A stretch of DNA of 64,000 bases from Bedellia somnulentella (lineage: Eukaryota > Arthropoda > Insecta > Lepidoptera > Bedelliidae), in NCBI GenBank assembly GCA_963576735.1, contig OY755171.1, positions 6,634,001-6,698,000 on the forward strand, given 5' to 3'. A program made the position numbers and the translations under genes. The notes beneath the pieces were generated by a model. The model worked only from the letters and a program-made list of their open reading frames with translations. It was not told the origin of the DNA and made no database searches. Of the stretch, positions 45,308 through 56,098 are shown piece by piece. The number at the start of each line of letters is the position of its first letter. The stretch's first letter is position 1.

Positions 45308-45546
45308 GCCGTGTAGTGTCGGTTTAGAATAGCACTACCCCGTTTCTACCGATGGGTGTACGTAACAGGCGACTAACGGTATTGGGGCTTTCAAGGGATT
45401 TTTGGGCGATGCGGTTGGAGACTCTTTACTTTACCTTTACTTTACCATCTTTTCCCCGCTCAATTTTCCAAAAGTGGCTGACGAATTTCTAATTCCTTAG
45501 CTCTGGCTACCCCTTCTAGGGATTTAAAGCCGTGAGTATATGTATG
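45308..45546 (+). mobile_element. SINE-A copy 23, 9-bp TSD
   Basis: TATACGCAT flanks it at 45298-45306 and 45547-45555. The CCATCACCAACAACC block is replaced by a short duplication (CTTTACTTTACC). Confidence 0.9.
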
Positions 45547-45854
45547 TATACGCATTGGGGCTAGTCTCAAGTATTTACATTTATCATTCCTTTAACGCAA
45601 TATAAATCCAAAACATTGGCAAACTCTGTACTGTAAACAAACCCTGACCAGATTGCAATTAAAGATCCAAGTTACGAAACCTCTATTCCCTTGCGATTTG
45701 TCTTATTAGTGCACTGAAATGCTAGTTCTCTTATTTTATATGTAACCCTATTTATGTCACCTGCAGCCGAAACAAAACCGCGATAAATTGCGAACAATAA
45801 AGTCTTCCTCTGTGCCTGTTATTATTTCTGAAACACGTCTCGTTCGCTCGAATA

Positions 45855-45955
45855 CTTATTCCCTATCAAGTGAATACAATGTGTAAGAAAAACGTAGGTA
45901 ACTCTGAACACCAGGTGAAAAGAAAATCACGAGCTGCAAGAAGTATTCGTCTAAC
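45855..45955 (+). mobile_element. SINE-B fragment, degraded
   Basis: CCCTATCAAGTGAATACAAT, AAAAACGTAGGTAACTCTGA, ACACCAGGTG. The 3' module is missing. Confidence 0.55.
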
Positions 45956-46084
45956 TAGAAGATGGTGGACTTGACCGTGGAATTAAATGTTGGTAGGGGG
46001 TGATTTTTTCTGGAATTGAAGAAACATATTTTAGCGTATATATTTTAAAATTAAACGACAGTTGATTGTACATTCGTAAATCAG

Positions 46085-46127
46085 GTTTATAGAGCCAATG
46101 TGAATGGTAATGTAAGTAGGGACTAAA
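46085..46127 (+). mobile_element. LINE-C fragment
   Basis: TTATAGAGCCAATGTGAATGG, TAATGTAAGTAGGGA; the family breaks off here. The rest of a LINE-C copy resumes at 46565, so one element may have been split by ~435 bp. Confidence 0.55.
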
Positions 46128-46229
46128 TACTCAGTTGTGTTTCAGTTCGAAAACAATTTTAAAATCGGATTTATAATTAATATCATATTACTACGAATTG
46201 GATATCGTTTCAATGAAGAAAACTTTTAT

Positions 46230-46300
46230 ATAGCTCAGTTAGATGCTAGCGACTTCTAATGTAGCAATACGTGCGTTCGAATCTTAAGTAGGGCATACTC
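46230..46300 (+). other. tRNA-like SINE head, family unclear
   Basis: TAGCTCAGTTAGATGC (A-box-like) and GTGCGTTCGAATCTTAAG (B-box-like) are spaced as in a tRNA. The arms do not pair into a tRNA. Either a degraded SINE-B head or another SINE. Confidence 0.4.
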
Positions 46301-46564
46301 GCACACATGTTCTGCATCTTTTTCAGCCATCCATCATATCACAACCTCCACCGAAGCAAAATGGCGTAGCTAACTTGAACCTCGATGAGTAACTTGGTAG
46401 TGCTACATCGTGAAAACTCAAAAGCTAAAAATTTTATATGATATTGATAAGCGTGCCTGCCGACGACCTTTTTTTTGTAGGAGCCAGTATAAAACATTTA
46501 GTTTAGAGATAGGTGATGCATAAAATTTCAAATTGTTAAAACAGTAAATTTAGCACAGTGAGCT

Positions 46565-46700
46565 AAAATAATAAAATAGTATGTATGAAAAAAATTATGG
46601 TTGTAAACGAAGCTAGAGAGGTTTGCCAGGATCGTACAAAGTGACGATCGACAGTCTCTGGGACCCAAATGGGAAATAATGGCGTGAGTATGTATGGAAA
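46565..46700 (+). mobile_element. LINE-C 3' fragment, copy 12
   Basis: ATGGTTGTAAACGAAGCTAG, GGTTTGCCAGGATCGTAC, GACCCAAATGGGAAATAATG, GCGTGAGTATGTATGG. Confidence 0.8.
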
Positions 46701-47165
46701 GTGAGCTGTACTTATAAAAAAATCTTGAGTATATATTATAATCCCGAATAAACATAATGCACGATTGGACTGGATTGCGTCATTGTCGTGCAAGAACTAG
46801 CGATGAGAAATAAATGCGATTTTGGTAATATTTACATAAATTCAAAAATCTATTAAATGACCATTCCTGAACATAAGACTTAGTCAGTTTTTTTACCTAT
46901 ACCAATATGATAACAATTGAGACAGTTAAGTGCGGCTCACTTTACTGTGCTAAAATTACTGTGACAATTCTTTGAAGAAGTTTTATATATACCCATCTTT
47001 AAACTATAAAATTTTTATCATCGCACCGACAAAACTGTGTCGTCGGCGGGCACGCCGTTCATTTTATCAAAAGTCATGGTTCATTTTAAATTGTATTCAA
47101 AATATCGAAGAAATTAAAGGTAAAAGATTCACGTGGCGACTCGCTCTCTGTCAATATACAATGAC
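46700..47165. other. Upstream sequence, unassigned
   Basis: Nothing recognised before the 119-bp direct repeat. Confidence 0.35.
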
Positions 47166-47169
47166 GCGC

Positions 47170-47745
47170 ACTACATAGAAACGCTGACAGTGCAAGAAGT
47201 ACCACATTCCACAGCAACACGTAACCAGCCAATATACGTCACACTCGTCATCAAAACTTGCCATACAATTTCTACATCGCGGTATCGAATTTTTTAAAAT
47301 ACTCAACATATTTAGAAGTTACTACTTTATAGACCGAAGATCTTCCCTTTCCCTCCACATTGGTGACCACCGACTACAGAACACGATGGCATCCTTCTGT
47401 GTACAAGTCGAGTCATTTGGATTGGCCTGACAAATATGAGTAGAAAAAGGATATCAAAGGACTGCAGACAAAGCGCTTCCAATCCACGACTCAAGAGACA
47501 CGACTCGCAGTACGGTAGTAATGGGATATGCAACGGGGCACTCGCACCGTGGCGCCTGGATTCAACATTGAGGTTCCTGTTGGAGGGTGAGTTATGTAGT
47601 GACACGCTATGTGTACACGGACGCCCACTACATAGAGACGCTGACAGTTAAAGAAGTATTACATTCCACAGCAACACGTAACCAGCCAATATACGTCACA
47701 CTCGTCATCAAGACTCGCCATACAAATCCTACATTGCGGTATCGA
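47170..47745. repeat. 119-bp direct repeat flanking ~340 bp (LTR-like remnant?)
   Basis: 47170-47288 and 47627-47745 share CTGACAGT, ACATTCCACAGCAACACG, TAACCAGCCAATATACGTC and GCGGTATCGA, ~92% by eye. The middle has CCACATTGGTGACCACCGAC, recalling the junction after the 5' LTR of some insect gypsy-like elements. No LTR ends (TG...CA) or pol genes are visible, so a plain segmental duplication is also possible. Confidence 0.6.
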
Positions 47746-47769
47746 TATTTAAAAAATACTTAGCATATA

Positions 47770-49084
47770 CGAGGGGCATGCCAAAAGAAACTAGATACTC
47801 AAAAGTTATAAAATTTATTCTTTATTACAAGTAGCGATCTTTTCAAAGTATTCACCCTGAGCACGTATACACTTTTCCATACGTCTGAACCAATTGGAAA
47901 ATACCTGTAACCACTCTTCCTTAGATACCTAAGAAATCTCGAAATTATAGGCAACATCTAGCGCATCTTCTTTGCTTTCAAACCTCTTCCCCTTTAGTTT
48001 TTCTTTGATTTTTAGAAACAAGTAAAAATCACAAGGCGCTAGGTCAGGGGAATATGGCGGGTCAGGGAGAATTGACACATTTTTCGAGTTGAAAAGTCTA
48101 GTGTTCTGGCAGTGTGCGGCACCGCATTGTCGTGGTGCCAGAGAAGGTGCCGGATTCCTGACCTCGGTCGCTTGTCACACCAAGCTGATATTACTGTTGG
48201 AGCACAAACTGTCACATACCATTCGGAGTCCATCGTTCTTTCATTCTCTAGCACAACAGTAGCAATATAACCCGTTTTGCAGAAAAACGAGGCGACCATT
48301 TGTTTCTGTGTGCTTCGTGCACGGCGACATTTCGTTGGAGTTGGCTCGTCTTCAAAGCACCATACAGTCGACAGTCGCTTTGATTCGGGATAATAGTTAT
48401 TTAGCCATGTTTCGTCACCAGTCAGTATATCATATACGTTTTTTTTCTCGCCTCCGTTGAATTTATCTATCATGAATAGGCACCAATCCACCCGACGGTC
48501 TTTCTGCTCATCGGTAAGTTTGTGCGACACCCATCTCGAACAACGTTTACGGTGATAAATTTCACGTTCGGTCGAGAATTATGGTTTGCATTGCTGCTGA
48601 TCCGATTCCTAGTTCTCGCTCTAGCTCTACATATGTAATTCGCCGGTTTACGCGAATAAGTTTTTCGACTGCACGAACGTTTTCTTGCGTGACCGCGGTT
48701 GGCGGCCGTCCTGTCTTCGCTTCATCTTCGAGACATCCCTGTCCTCTTTTTAATTCAGCAAACCAATTGAATACTGTTGCTCGGGAACAAGCAGACTCAC
48801 CAAAAGTAGAAGCCAAAAGTTCAAAACATTCTTGAGGCTTTAAACCATTTTTAAAGTCATAATAAATCATAGCGCGAAAATCACGTCGACTGAGCTCCAT
48901 TGTTGCAAGTGAATTCCCGCCAGATTCTCGGAAAAATTATGCTCATTCAAATAAAAAATTAATAAAAGAAGTGTGTTCTATATTCAAATATGCCAATAAA
49001 AAACCAGCCTATAAGATGGTGTATAGCTTGCCAGTGTCAATTAAATGAGAAAAGATTATCTAACTTTTATTGGCATGCCCCTCG
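47770..49084 (-). mobile_element. mariner element M1, copy 2 (1315 bp), inactive
   Basis: The same CGAGGGGCATGCCAAAA ends as copy 1, inverted relative to it. TA lies on both sides (47768-47769, 49085-49086). It is inserted ~25 bp beyond the right-hand 119-bp repeat. Confidence 0.93.
47870..48900 (-). pseudogene. mariner M1 transposase, copy 2, broken
   Basis: Better preserved than copy 1. An open frame of 112 aa from MELSRRDFRAMIYYDFK includes LKPQECFELLASTFGES and GRPPTAVTQENV (DNA-binding half). A shifted 163-aa frame from 48530 carries TGDETW and WHHDNAVPHT. The third Asp block (near 48030) is in yet another frame. The breaks at ~48560 and ~48040 differ from those of copy 1, so the two decayed independently. 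Confidence 0.9.
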
Positions 49085-49089
49085 TATAC

Positions 49090-49520
49090 GAGACAAAGTT
49101 CCAACTTAATACAGTTGGACCGCGGTCCCAAGGCATACCACCGCCTGGCGGAACTTTTTCTCCACACCCTCAACTTTCCCAAATTGATATTTTTTATTAG
49201 CTCGGGTTTGATGGAGAGCGGAGGAGACTTTTTTATGAATTAAATTCATTAGAATATCTCTCACATGAAGCAAAGCGTAGTCGTGAACTATTTTAGCTTT
49301 AGCGCAATCAATAATATTTTAAAGAGTAGGTTGGTCCAAAAGGTGTCCCACGACTGACTTCGGTGATTGTAAAAGGATTCGCAAAGAAATTTTCATATTT
49401 TATGTGATATTTTTATATTGAGTAACATAGTCGCCATTTTAAAGTAGGCGTTACTCAATTTGACGCCATTCTTACTTCACTACACCAACTACCATAGCCA
49501 AATCACAAAACTGGCGGCTT
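49090..49520. other. Upstream sequence, unassigned
   Basis: Includes a CG-richer patch (TTGGACCGCGGTCCCAAGG at ~49110, a perfect-looking palindrome GGACCGCGGTCC). No gene seen. Confidence 0.4.
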
Positions 49521-49525
49521 TTCAA

Positions 49526-49822
49526 ACTCAAAACATTCACGCCGTATAACCCCGAAAGGGTTGGCGGAGGTACTAACGTGACATTCTCACCTGGTGTTCA
49601 TAGTACCAACGCTTTGCTTGGGCAATGTACCTACTCACGTGATAGGGGCAGGCCTATCGCCGTTATGTACGAATACTCTGGTACAACAATAAACTACAAC
49701 TAAGCCATGTGGGTTTCCTCACGATGTTTTCCCTTACCGTTACCAACCATGATAAATTAACCTCACATATGTCTTTAGAAAAGCCAAATTGGTGTAGGCC
49801 CGATCCGGGATTAGAACGTTAG
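49526..49822 (-). mobile_element. SINE-B copy 15, head missing
   Basis: AACATTCACGCCGTATAACC, GAAAGGGTTGGCGGAGGTAC to GATCCGGGATTAGAACG (antisense B box). The head beyond the B box is replaced by LINE-C copy 13 at TTAGTTCCCATTGGG. Confidence 0.85.
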
Positions 49823-50045
49823 TTCCCATTGGGGGAGGCAGAGTCTATCAATTGCCACTTTGTACGATCCTGGCAAACCTCTCTGGCTTCGTTCACATCC
49901 ATCAATCTTTTCATACATGCTCTTTTATTCTTCGTACTACGGACGCCTGCCTTTTTGAGCACATTTTCTATTTGATACAAATATTCCTCCGAGGTCGTCC
50001 TCTACTAAAATTACCTTCCACATTAGCTCTATATATCTCTTTCAC
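49822..50045 (-). mobile_element. LINE-C 3' fragment, copy 13, tail missing
   Basis: Starts in the stem-loop (CCCATTGGGGGAGGCAGAG) and runs to GCTCTATATATCTCTTTCAC. The join to SINE-B copy 15 lies in AGTTCCCATTGGG/AACGTTAG and looks like a chimeric junction or deletion. Confidence 0.85.
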
Positions 50046-50049
50046 CAAT

Positions 50050-50515
50050 TAACTGTCATCCATACTCTCTCTGTAATATATGTCCGTGTACATTAGTATT
50101 ATTAAGAATATATTTTAAATATTGATTAAAATTTATGAAACCATTTTAATGTTCCTGGATGAAAAGTATCTTATGTTGTGTTTAGCCTCCTCACCTGCCT
50201 TTGTACTGAACTTCCATCCAAAAACCATCCAAAATCCAGTAGTTTAGGCGCCAAAGGCAACAAATAATCAAAAATCAAAATCACTAAACTTACTCATTTA
50301 TAATATTAATAGGAGGTGTGTGCCATATAAAATTTAGACATTTTCGTTTGAAACTTACTGATATGATCCAATCTTTGATAAGAGAAAATGTTGGCTAAGT
50401 TTGAGAGAATCACTGTTATCTCATACAATAAATTAGCAACTGTGGATTTCATTATTTACTAGTTTAAAATGTGGGTTAGGTTAGAGTCCCACATATATAA
50501 ATCAGCAGACAAGGG
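50050..50515. other. Upstream sequence, unassigned
   Basis: AT-rich with nothing recognised. Confidence 0.35.
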
Positions 50516-50517
50516 GA

Positions 50518-50850
50518 CAACCGTAATAGCTCAGTGGATAGAACAGGGGCTTATCCGAGTGAGGACTACACCAATGTGAATTTTCATACTCATATGTATG
50601 ATAGTAACTGTAACCTTCATTTATCATATTTATTAACGGAGAGGGAAAACATCTCGAGGAAACCCACATGGCTAAGTTGTACTTACTCATGTGACAGTGT
50701 ATTCGTACAAAAAGGCAAAGAGCCTGTCCCCTATCACGTGGAAACACAGTCCAAACAAAACGTAGGTACCTACTCTGAACACCAGGTGACCAGAAATATT
50801 AGTGCCTCTGCCATCTTTTTGTGGACAAACGGGGTGAACTTTTGAGTTTA
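50518..50850 (+). mobile_element. SINE-B copy 16, diverged
   Basis: CCGTAATAGCTCAGTGGATA head with the B-box section deleted, then GAGGGAAAACATCTCGAGG and GAACACCAGGTGACC. The stem-loop and GGGGTGAACTTTTGAG are decayed. Confidence 0.78.
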
Positions 50851-50929
50851 AGTTAAAAAATGCAATTGCAAGTTGCAAGAGATGATGAATATTGCCTTTG
50901 GATAACAACAAGGTACCTAATGATTTTTG

Positions 50930-51085
50930 AGAGAGATAGATTTTTCACAAGGGATGGAAAGTTTAAAATAATCAATGAAAGAAGAGTAAAAAAGTTTAAA
51001 AGTGAAAGGGAGGAGTGAATAGATTAATATCAAGTCTGTTGATGTCTGAAAAGGCCCGAATCTAAACATCCCGAAGTAAGTGATT
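50930..51085 (+). mobile_element. LINE-C (RTE) RT fragment
   Basis: TTAATATCAAGTCTGTTGATG and GAAAAGGCCCGAATCTAAAC at 51025-51070 match, in inverse orientation, the block at 59040-59090 that belongs to the antisense RT fragment. Untranslatable. Confidence 0.5.
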
Positions 51086-51317
51086 GAAGAATCTCTAATT
51101 TTGAAGTTTTGATTCTCACTTTTTGGGATCTATATCTGTTAGTATAGAGTATAGGGGACACGTAAACTGCGTCAATTAATCCATGACAAGGGACAGTCGA
51201 CCACATTAGTAGTACATCATGCTAAATGGAATATTAGGCCACAAAACGTACTGAACTTGAAAGTGAATAATAATTTAACAAACAAGTTAATTCAAAACTC
51301 ATTGTACATATCTAGAA

Positions 51318-52323
51318 GTTAAAAAAAAGAAAAACAAAAACTTCAAATTAAAAACTAAACAGAAAAATTAAATATTATTATTTTTTATTTAAAAAAGAAC
51401 CGCCTTCAAAAATCCAACTGAAAAGTATAAAATAAATTTTATTTATTTTATTATGTACAACTCTATTCAAATTCTTCTTTTTGAAGTCGGTGCCAAACCA
51501 ATTTTCATGACAAAGAAGGACGAATATTAGTGGCCCGCCCAAGTTGAGTGAGTTCTCCACCCCATCAACGTATGTCATTCTTATAAACCTTCCTTTTTAA
51601 TCAATTTATAAAAAAAAATGCATCAAAATTCATTTCGTAGTTTTACAGATTAAAGTATACATAAGGATGTCCCTATATCCCAGACAGGGAGAGAGAAAGC
51701 GACTTTATTTTATACTATGTAGTGATTTAGATTCTCGATCGTCTTTTTACAAAGTGTTAGAAGTATTGGTTGTGCCAACTCGGTGCATGCATGTCTCTGT
51801 CGAATTGTTGATTCCGTTAGTTTGAAGTCTGATAATCTTACATAACCTAACCTAACGTTAGTTTACTATCTCGCTATCTGTCTAAAATTATAATTTACTA
51901 GTATTTACAGTTTTACGGTGACATGTATATTATGATAATTTCTCTGCGGAGTGCGACGCATGCACACCAGGCTAAGCACCGCTCACTGTCCCCCAATTCC
52001 ATCCTTTATAAAGCGACGTCGTTGCGAGCGGATGAAATTTCTTGATTTTTGAGCGCGATTGTGTTACTGTTGTTGAGGCACTATCGATTGATTTATTATT
52101 CGTATGGTTTTCTCTATGTAGCAATTTTCATTTTGGATTTGTCTGTTTGGCACCGACTTCAAAAAGAAGAATTTGAATAGAGTTGTACATAATAAAATAA
52201 ATAAAATTTATTTTATACTTTTCAGTTGGATTTTTGAAGGCGGTTCTTTTTTAAATAAAAAATAATAATATTTAATTTTTCTGTTTAGTTTTTAATTTGA
52301 AGTTTTTGTTTTTCTTTTTTATT
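51318..52323. mobile_element. Element with ~180-bp terminal inverted repeats
   Basis: The arms 51318-51498 and 52145-52323 are near-perfect complements: AAAACTTCAAATTAAAAACT, AAAGAACCGCCTTCAAAAAT, CTTTTTGAAGTCGGTGCC. The 650-bp interior has no ORF; it holds a Helitron E-like 5' fragment (51575-51725: TTTCGTAGTTTTACAGATTA, GCGACTTTATTTTATACTAT). Class unknown; a palindromic duplication is possible. Confidence 0.7.
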
Positions 52324-52497
52324 TTATACTTTTTAGTGATAAGTTCTTAAATCACTCTGAGTTTTTTTAGTGAATTAGTGATAGTTTTTTAGAGATAAGT
52401 TTTACTGTCCGTTTATTTTATAGTTTTTTTAACAGGTAGTTTTAATATTTGTTATTATGACTTTAGCTTACTTAATTTAATGTTTTTTGACATGAAT

Positions 52498-52590
52498 TCC
52501 TCATGTGGGGATTATTACTCAGTCATAATACGTATACCCGAAGGTCGCGGGTTCGAACCCCGCCAGTGTCGAAATTTTTCTCTCCTTTAA
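52498..52590 (+). mobile_element. Element D-like SINE head, copy 4
   Basis: GTGGGGATTATTACTCAGTC and CGCGGGTTCGAACCCCGCC (strong B box with paired arm) followed by AGTGTCGAAATTTTTCTCTCC. Shares GTGTCGAAATTTTTCT with the other D copies. Confidence 0.55.
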
Positions 52591-52729
52591 TAACATCTTT
52601 TATTTAGCTTACTTGTTACTATTTTGTTTACCTGCGGGCCTAGATAGAAAATCAAAGGATGCTTTAAGGAAAAGTCGCGTAAGGGAGAACGAAACACCCA
52701 TCGAAAAAAAACAAAGACTTCAGCAGGGC

Positions 52730-52862
52730 AAGCACGAGCCGTATTTAAACTAGTTATCGCGTGGGATAAAGCAGCCATCTTTTACGCACTTACTTAGTAT
52801 CGTATACTGCCATCTCATTCTAACCGTTATCGTGTCGATAACTCGTGCTTGCCCTTCAGAAT
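52730..52862. mobile_element. Small palindromic-ended element J, copy 2 (~130 bp)
   Basis: AGGGCAAGCACGAG near 52735 and CTCGTGCTTGCCCT at 52843 are perfect inverses. The interior CGCGTGGGATAAAGCAGCCA and GTATCGTATACTGCCATCTC matches copy 1 inverted. Confidence 0.75.
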
Positions 52863-53224
52863 GAGGGAGATCGCCAGCGTGCTGCTCTTGCTGCCGAAAC
52901 AGATGAGCAAAGAGAAGTTCACCTATCACAAATGCGAAGAAACACTCTTATATATATGTAGCGTTGAGTCGTGTAAAATCCCTTGATGAGATGGCTTTAA
53001 GTGATATAGATTCAAAGAAATTACTTAACCATCCCCATGACGAAAGAGCCTTGATTGAAATGACCAGGATGAAAAACATGATGTTGCAATATATATTTTT
53101 TTCTTCAATATAATTAAGAGTAATTTATTCATGTTTTTATATACTTTTTTGTTTAATAATTTAGTAACTCTGTTTATTACTAATAAAAAAACTTTATTAA
53201 CATATATTGATAAATCTCTGTCTA

Positions 53225-54010
53225 GTATTGATAACTTTACATACATACTTATATTCCAAACTAAGAAACCTCCTTTTTTTCGAGTCTGTTAAAGAACTTA
53301 AACCCTCTCCTGAATGTAATAACATAAACTGATAACTCTTTGTCTAATAATAACTATAAGAACCTTCAAACTTACATACATACTTATAGGTGAAACTCAG
53401 AAACTCCTTTTTTAAGACGGTTAGATCACTAAAACCTTGTCCTGAAAGTAACAAGTAGTTTTCTGAAAATCGCATCCAAATAGCTTAAGCGAAACGCGAG
53501 ATAATCGCCGACCAACATACATACATGCAGGTCAAACACAGAACCTCCTTTCTTTTAGAGTCGGTTAAATCACTTAACCCATCTTCTAAATGTACCGAAT
53601 ACTTTTCTGAAAACCGCATCCAAATAGCTTAAGCCAAACGTGAGATAATCGCGGACCAACAGACATACATACAGGTCAAACACAGAACCTCCTTTCTTTT
53701 TTTGGTCGGTTAAGGCACTAAAACCTTCTCCTAAATGTAACGAATACTTTTCTGAAAACCGCATCCAAATAGCTTAAGCCAAACGTGAGATAATCGCGGA
53801 CCAACAGACATACATACAGGTCAAACACAGAACCTCCTTCCTTTTTTTGGTCGGTTAAGGTACTAAAACCTTCTCCTAAATGTAACGAATACTGTTCTGA
53901 AAACCGCATCCAAATAGCTTAAGCCAAACTCGAGATAATCGCGGACAATTATACATACATACATACAAACAATCGAACTGAGAACCTCCTTTTTTGAAGT
54001 CGGTTAAAAA
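53225..54010. repeat. Tandem minisatellite, unit ~145 bp, 4-5 units
   Basis: Units turn over at GTCGGTTAA (about 53563, 53705, 53852 and 53999; the first two are more diverged). Shared blocks: CTTTTCTGAAAACCGCATCC, AAATAGCTTAAGCCAAACGT, GAGATAATCGCGGACCAACA, CAGGTCAAACACAGAACCTC. Units 3 and 4 are nearly identical, so the array was homogenised recently. The short antisense ORFs here are by-products. Confidence 0.9.
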
Positions 54011-54100
54011 AGTCGGTAAACACGTAAGCTCTATGAATAAGATAAAAATAGCTGGACAGTTTTTGGACATAGCATTTTCTAAGATTTTCACGATTGCACA

Positions 54101-54322
54101 TTATAATTAAAACAACTATTGATATATGGATATTTTAATCAAATTCAAATTCATTTTATTTGCTATTTAGACACGGTACATTTTATGGTAATCGTGTGTT
54201 ATTACATGGTTTTTAAAGCCCGTCGTTTTTAAAACTTTTCAGTTATCATGGTCACGGGAAGATATGTAATAATAATAATACGCGATTAAAACATCCGAAA
54301 ATCAATAGTTGTTTTAATAATA
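54101..54322. mobile_element. Short element with ~42-bp inverted ends, related to repeat K
   Basis: TTAAAACAACTATTGAT (54108) is mirrored by ATCAATAGTTGTTTTAA (54301), followed inward by GGATATTTTAATC / CGATTAAAACATCC. AGTTTTTGGACATA occurs directly on both sides (54058-54071 and 54323-54336) and may be a target duplication or chance. Confidence 0.55.
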
Positions 54323-54329
54323 AGTTTTT

Positions 54330-54980
54330 GGACATATTACGTTACAGAATATGCCATTTGTCTCCAATGGGTAGAAGCTACCAGAAGCTACCTACGTTCT
54401 TGGCTTACTTAAGAGGATTGTGAGGAGGCTAACCGCGTTTTGGGTATTTTACAATTTTAAACTATCTATGTCACTTCGTTTAAATAGTAACTACTGTTGT
54501 GCGATGGATATATTTTGTAAAATCAGTCGCATTTTGGACTCAAAATATAGTTTTGTAAAACTATTGAAATACATATGTCATTCTTCTAGCGATTTAATTT
54601 AATTTGGACGTTATAGATAGAAACACTCTTAGAATATTTATAACAAAATATGTAAATTTATTTACTAATAACTTAAACCGTAACCAACATAAATCTCTGA
54701 AAGTACGGTTGACGTAGATTTCTATTATCTCAATAACATGTTAAAATCTTGCAAATCGAACTTTGTTTGCTGGCGGTAAAATATATTATCAATCCTCTTA
54801 AATAAACTAATGCTAATAAGACGGATGATTTCCCTCTCAATTTTGAAGTGTCTGATGGTAATTGGTGAAAGTTTGGCGTTTGGACGAAAGTTTGATGATC
54901 CATTTTTAGGACCATTAACGTGAGCGTAGACATATTTTATCGGCGGTAAGAGTAAGATGCCCCCACAAACATACGTTCAT
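54330..54980. other. Upstream sequence, unassigned
   Basis: Nothing recognised. Confidence 0.35.
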
Positions 54981-54985
54981 ATACT

Positions 54986-55215
54986 CTTTACTATCATACA
55001 TACATACATAAACTCACGGCTATATCTCTAGAAGGGAAATTACAAATTCCTCAGCCATTTTTGGAAGTTAAGCGAGTAAAAGATGGCAAAATAAAGGTTG
55101 TTGGTGATGGGTCTCCAATCGCATCGCCTAAAAATCCATAAGAAGCCCCAACACCCTTAGTCACCTCTTACGTACCGTACACTCATGGGGAGAAACTAGT
55201 TAGTGCTATTCTAAT
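54986..55215 (-). mobile_element. SINE-A copy 24
   Basis: CATACATACATAAACTCACGG tail and a small deletion of GGGGTAGCCAGAGC. The 5' head is cut at AGTTAGTGCTATTCTAA, where copy 25 starts. Confidence 0.83.
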
Positions 55216-55216
55216 T

Positions 55217-55353
55217 GTTGGGCGATGTGGTTAGAAACCCATCACCAACAACCTTTTACCCCTCTTAACTTAAAATAGAAGCTGAGGAATTTTAATTTCG
55301 ATGCACTGGCTACCCCTTTCTAGAATTTAAAGCCGTGAGTATATGTATGTATA
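55217..55353 (+). mobile_element. SINE-A copy 25, 5'-truncated, head-to-head with copy 24
   Basis: Starts at TTGGGCGATGTGGTTAGAAA immediately after the head of copy 24 and ends GCCGTGAGTATATGTATG. The two form an inverted pair. Confidence 0.83.
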
Positions 55354-55354
55354 T

Positions 55355-56095
55355 ACGTAAGGATTTTGTCACTATAAAGCTTATTGCATTTGGTTCTGTT
55401 CATCAACTTATGTGTTCGATTGTACCTATAGCCCCTTAGCAACCAAACAGATGGACAATAATTGGGATGGTGTAAATGTGGTGTAACGTTCTCAATGTCA
55501 GCGGAAAGTTTTCATCATAAATTACTTATAAAAACCGAGCTACGTCACTATCACTACTGTTTGATTAGGGCAAACAGTAGGATCATTGATACGCAATAAA
55601 TAAATTTAAACAGACAACGGCCTAGCAATGGTCAGTTTTATGGTCAGTTTATAGTAACTTTGTCCTATCGAGGCTGATACAAACATGAATACTGCTATGA
55701 TGGTGTGTCCTTATGAATGGCATTACAAGTTGCATCTGGATCGCCAGATAGTACTTGATAGCACGCCATAATGTACAAAAACCGAAAAAAAAACATGATT
55801 AAATGAAATAAAGAAGTTACACAATTTATTTTATTTTAATTTATGCTATTATTACTCTATAAAATAATATAACTCAAAATAATTCGAAAATCTCATTAAA
55901 GGATCAAAATAAATCACGATTATTTTCTAAAAGCCCCTTTAAACATAATTTAATAAAAAAACAGTTTGTTGTTATCGTGCAATTAGAAATACATCATCTG
56001 TGCAAACTCCAACTGCATAGTTTTCAGTTTTATAATCCAAAAGATAGACATTTGCCTATATTATTCTTGAATATAGATATAAACATAATTATGAT
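55355..56095. other. Upstream sequence, unassigned
   Basis: No frame, no shared repeat. Confidence 0.35.
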
Positions 56096-56098
56096 ATA

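Noticed and set aside
47327..47651. Overlapping ORFs on both strands between the 119-bp repeats
   Set aside because: The region is CG-richer so frames stay open by chance; a few codons recall gag starts of LTR elements, but no domain can be supported.
53225..54010. CRISPR-like array (regular repeats)
   Set aside because: Units are ~145 bp with no distinct spacers, in a eukaryotic genome; it is a minisatellite.
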